DNA from: Elusimicrobia bacterium RIFCSPLOWO2_01_FULL_64_13
GTDB taxonomy: Bacteria > Elusimicrobiota > Elusimicrobia > 2-02-FULL-39-32
Length of the DNA: 7,604 nucleotides
NCBI GenBank assembly: GCA_001800095.1
Contig: MGUT01000008.1
Span: 73,678 to 81,281 of the forward strand
Reading direction: 5' to 3'
Below, piece after piece: positions 5,203 to 7,604 of this stretch; the first letter of the stretch is position 1; the number at the start of each line of letters is the position of its first letter. The translations under genes and the position numbers were made by a program. The notes beneath the pieces were generated by a model, which did not search any database, was not told the DNA's origin, and was given only the letters and a program-made list of their open reading frames with translations.

Positions 5203-6564
5203 ATGGTTGACCTCTTAGAGAAAGTCCCCCCCTATTCGACCGAAGCGGAAATGGCCGTGCTCGGTTCCATGCTCATCGAAAAAGAGGCCCTGGAACGCGC
5301 CCTGGAGCTCGTGGACGAAAAGAACTTCTACGAAGATCCCCACCAGAGGATATTCTCCGCCATCAAGCAGCTCTCGGTCCAGAACAAGCCCGTGGACACG
5401 GTCACGGTGGCCGAGGAGCTCCGCCGGAACGGGGACCTCGCCCGCGTGGGCGGAGGCGATTACATCGCCCAGCTCATCAACTCCGTGGCGACGTCGGCCC
5501 ATATCGACCATTACGCCGGGATCGTCAAGGAGAAGGCGGTGCTGCGGCAGCTGATCGCCGCGGGGACCCGGGTGGTGGGGGACTGCTACAGGGAGGAGGA
5601 GGACGCCCAGACCCTCCTCGACCGCGCCGAGGGCCTGATCTACTCCATCGCCGATTCCAAGGACCGCAAGGGGCTCCTGCCCATATCGGACATGCTCCAG
5701 GAGATGATAGAGAATCTGGAGACCCTCCACCAGCGCAAGGAGACCGTGACGGGCGTTCCGACCGGGTTCAAAAAGTTCGACGAGATGACGGCCGGGCTTC
5801 AGCCCGGCAACCTCATCATTTTGGCCGCCCGGCCGGGAATGGGGAAGACCTCCCTGGCCCTCAATATCGCGACCCACGTCGGGATAACCAAAAAAATGCC
5901 CGTGGCCTTTTTTTCCTTGGAGATGAGCCAGCAGGAGATCATCCTGCGGTTCTTGAGTTCCATCACCGGCGTCCACCTCCAGAAGCTGCGCACGGGTTTT
6001 TTCGAAAAATCCCAATGGCCCGTCATCACCCGCAAAGCCGAGGTCTTGAGCGAATCCCGCATCGAGCTGGATTCCTCCTCCGCCATGTCGATCCTGACCC
6101 TGCGCGCCGCGGCCCGGAGGTTCGCGGCCCGGCAGAAGGCCAGCGGGGCCCCGCTGGCCCTGATCGTCATCGATTACCTTCAGCTCATGCAGGGTTCCCG
6201 GAAGAATCCCGAGAACCGGCAGAACGAGATCGCCGAGATCTCCCGTTCCCTGAAAGGCCTGGCGCGCGACCTCAACGTCCCGGTCCTGGCGCTGTCGCAG
6301 TTGAACCGTTCCCCCGAGGAGCGCGGCCGCGAGGGGAAGCCCCAGCTCTCGCATCTGCGCGAGTCGGGAGCGCTCGAGCAGGACGCGGACATGGTGGCTT
6401 TCATCTATCGCGAAGGGCTGTACCGCGCCGACGCCGATCCCGAGGCCAGGCGGGCCGCCAAGCTCATCATCGCCAAGCAGAGGAACGGTCCGGTGGGAGA
6501 GATCAATCTCGTCTTTTTGGGAGAGTGCGCGCGCTTCGGTAATCCCGAACCAGAATCCGAATGA
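5203..6564 (+). CDS. dnaB: Replicative DNA helicase DnaB
   Basis: Hexameric helicase that unwinds the replication fork using ATP and binds primase. The 453-residue product has the N-terminal domain at about 9-115 (PPYSTEAEMAVLGSML at 9-24), a linker helix near 161-180, and the RecA-like motor from about 181. Motor motifs: GVPTGFKKFDEMTAGLQPG (184-202), Walker A ARPGMGKTS (209-217, Lys215), H1a FFSLEM with Glu240, Walker B IVIDYLQLM (321-329, Asp324), H3 ALSQLNR (363-369, Gln366), H4 ESGALEQDADM (387-397) and the arginine-finger region KQRNGP (425-430). DnaB is a frequent intein site, but the motifs here are continuous and the length is normal. The start is set by the Shine-Dalgarno at 5192. 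The TGA stop overlaps the ATG of alr. Confidence 0.98.
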   Translation: MVDLLEKVPPYSTEAEMAVLGSMLIEKEALERALELVDEKNFYEDPHQRIFSAIKQLSVQNKPVDTVTVAEELRRNGDLARVGGGDYIAQLINSVATSAHIDHYAGIVKEKAVLRQLIAAGTRVVGDCYREEEDAQTLLDRAEGLIYSIADSKDRKGLLPISDMLQEMIENLETLHQRKETVTGVPTGFKKFDEMTAGLQPGNLIILAARPGMGKTSLALNIATHVGITKKMPVAFFSLEMSQQEIILRFLSSITGVHLQKLRTGFFEKSQWPVITRKAEVLSESRIELDSSSAMSILTLRAAARRFAARQKASGAPLALIVIDYLQLMQGSRKNPENRQNEIAEISRSLKGLARDLNVPVLALSQLNRSPEERGREGKPQLSHLRESGALEQDADMVAFIYREGLYRADADPEARRAAKLIIAKQRNGPVGEINLVFLGECARFGNPEPESE

Positions 6565-7604
6565 TGCCCCGGCCCAAGAGCGGCTTTTTCCGTCCGACCT
6601 GGGTCGAAATCAGCCACAAGAACCTCGCCGGGAACTTCCGGTCCGTTTCCAACCTGACCTCGCCGGGAACGAAGGTCCTGGCCGTCGTCAAGGCCGACGC
6701 CTACGGCCATGGGCTCCTCCCCGTCGCCAGGACTCTCGCCCCGCTCCGACCCGCGTTCTTCGGGGTCACTTCCGTCGAGGAAGGGCTGCTCCTGCGCCGG
6801 GCGCGCCTGGCTCCGCCTCCCTTGATCCTGGGCAACAGCTATCCCTTCGAAAGCCTCGGCCCGGCCATCCGCAACGGCATCCGCGTGACCGTGGCGAGCC
6901 TGGAGGCCGCGAGGTTCTGCGACCGGTTCGCCCGCCGCCTTAAAAAGAAAGTGTTCGCCCACGCCAAGATCGATACCGGGATGGGGCGGATCGGGGTCGG
7001 TCCCGGCCACGCGGCGGCGTTCATCGATTCCATCCGGCGTCTGGACTCCATCCGCCTCGAAGGCGTCTACACCCATTTCTCCAGCGTGGCCGAAGACCCG
7101 GGATTCACGGACCTGCAGGTCCGCCGCTTCGCCGCGCTGGTCGAAGCGCTCCGTTCCCGCGGGACCAAGGTCCCCTACTTCCACTGCGCCAACTCCATGG
7201 CCATCCTCCGCCGCCCGGAAGCGCACTATTCCCTGGTCCGCCCCGGCATCTCCCTTTACGGGGCCCTGCCCTTTTCCGGCGGGTCCCCCGTGGATTTACG
7301 GCCGGTTCTGTCCTGGAAGAGCCGGATCGTCTTCATCAAAGATGTCCCGGCCGGCGGGTCGGTGAGCTACGCGCGCGCCTTCGTCGCGAAGAGGAAATCC
7401 CGCGTCGCCACGGCCGCTTTCGGCTACGCGGACGGCTACCGGAGGATCCTGTCCAACCGCGGGAAGGTGCTGGTGCGGGGGCGGCGCGTGCCCGTGATCG
7501 GCAGGGTCACCATGGACATGACCATGCTCGACGTCACCGGCCTGCCCGAAGCCCGGGTCGGCGACGAGGTCGCGCTCATCGGGGCCCAGGGGAACGAGCG
7601 GATC
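6561..7604 (+). CDS. alr: Alanine racemase, PLP-dependent (partial, runs off right edge)
   Basis: Interconverts L- and D-alanine for peptidoglycan. 348 codons are present and stay open to the window edge; the family is usually about 360-390 residues, so only a short C-terminal piece is missing. Seen: VVKADAYGHG (42-51) with the PLP-binding Lys44, HAKIDTGMGRIG (134-145) with the lysine usually carbamylated and the PLP-contacting arginine, THFSS, HCANSMAIL, VRPGISLYG, the catalytic tyrosine at residue 270 in VSYARAF, FGYADGYRR and GRVTMDMTMLDV. Two ATGs stand in a row (6561 and 6564). The first overlaps the dnaB stop as ATGA; the second would shorten the protein by one residue. No strong Shine-Dalgarno is present, so translation is probably coupled to dnaB. 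YggS-type PLP-binding proteins can be ruled out because the second (beta-barrel) domain is present. Confidence 0.95.
   Translation, partial: MMPRPKSGFFRPTWVEISHKNLAGNFRSVSNLTSPGTKVLAVVKADAYGHGLLPVARTLAPLRPAFFGVTSVEEGLLLRRARLAPPPLILGNSYPFESLGPAIRNGIRVTVASLEAARFCDRFARRLKKKVFAHAKIDTGMGRIGVGPGHAAAFIDSIRRLDSIRLEGVYTHFSSVAEDPGFTDLQVRRFAALVEALRSRGTKVPYFHCANSMAILRRPEAHYSLVRPGISLYGALPFSGGSPVDLRPVLSWKSRIVFIKDVPAGGSVSYARAFVAKRKSRVATAAFGYADGYRRILSNRGKVLVRGRRVPVIGRVTMDMTMLDVTGLPEARVGDEVALIGAQGNERI

Noticed and set aside
5215..6354. A 379-codon minus-strand frame opposite dnaB
   Set aside because: Shadow of dnaB. No family features and Gly/Leu/Arg-rich composition typical of antisense frames.
6405..7226. 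A 273-codon minus-strand frame over the dnaB/alr junction
   Set aside because: It covers conserved DnaB and alanine racemase motifs on the other strand and shows no domain of its own.
1..7604. Mobile element, phage defence, CRISPR, tRNA or a novel system
   Set aside because: No terminal inverted repeats, transposase motifs, regularly spaced repeats or tRNA-like folds were seen. Almost all of the window is taken up by recognised housekeeping genes.

Overview
The window is a dense stretch of bacterial chromosome that is very rich in G and C by eye. It carries housekeeping genes and shows no mobile element, tRNA, rRNA or CRISPR array. The gene order (ychF, rpsF, ssb, rpsR, rplI, dnaB, alr, with obg and proB upstream), the long C-terminal tail on S6 and the zinc-ribbon type S18 suggest a free-living, amino-acid-synthesising bacterium. 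I would guess an Acidobacteriota/Aminicenantota-like or related high-GC uncultured lineage. That placement is an inference from gene order only and is weak.

Layout. Bases 1-125 are the 3' end of a GTPase gene that looks like obg. On the minus strand, 98-1126 holds a polytopic membrane protein of the lysylphosphatidylglycerol-synthase-TM/flippase-like family. Its 3' end overlaps the obg end by 28 bases, and its 5' end is divergent from proB across a gap of under 70 bases. From 1194 to the window end everything is on the plus strand: proB (glutamate 5-kinase, with PUA domain), ychF (P-loop ATPase/GTPase), then rpsF (S6), ssb, rpsR (S18), rplI (L9), dnaB (replicative helicase) and alr (alanine racemase, cut by the window edge).

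The genes fall into two likely transcription units. proB-ychF are 3 bases apart. After a 50-base gap with a good promoter candidate close to the start codon, rpsF-ssb-rpsR-rplI follow tightly, and then dnaB-alr after an 87-base gap with a small hairpin. Translational coupling is suggested by ATGA overlaps at rpsF/ssb and dnaB/alr. Clear Shine-Dalgarno sequences are present before rpsR and dnaB, a shorter one before rplI, and none before ychF, rpsF, ssb or alr.

Functionally the block joins ribosome assembly (Obg, YchF, S6, S18, L9) with replication (SSB, DnaB) and two metabolic enzymes, one for proline and one for the D-alanine of peptidoglycan. I found no convincing evidence of an undescribed system. 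The points most worth a second look are small: an in-frame 15-base triplication in rpsR, the polyproline/anti-Shine-Dalgarno end of rpsF, a possible near-leaderless rpsF promoter, and the antisense membrane gene between obg and proB.
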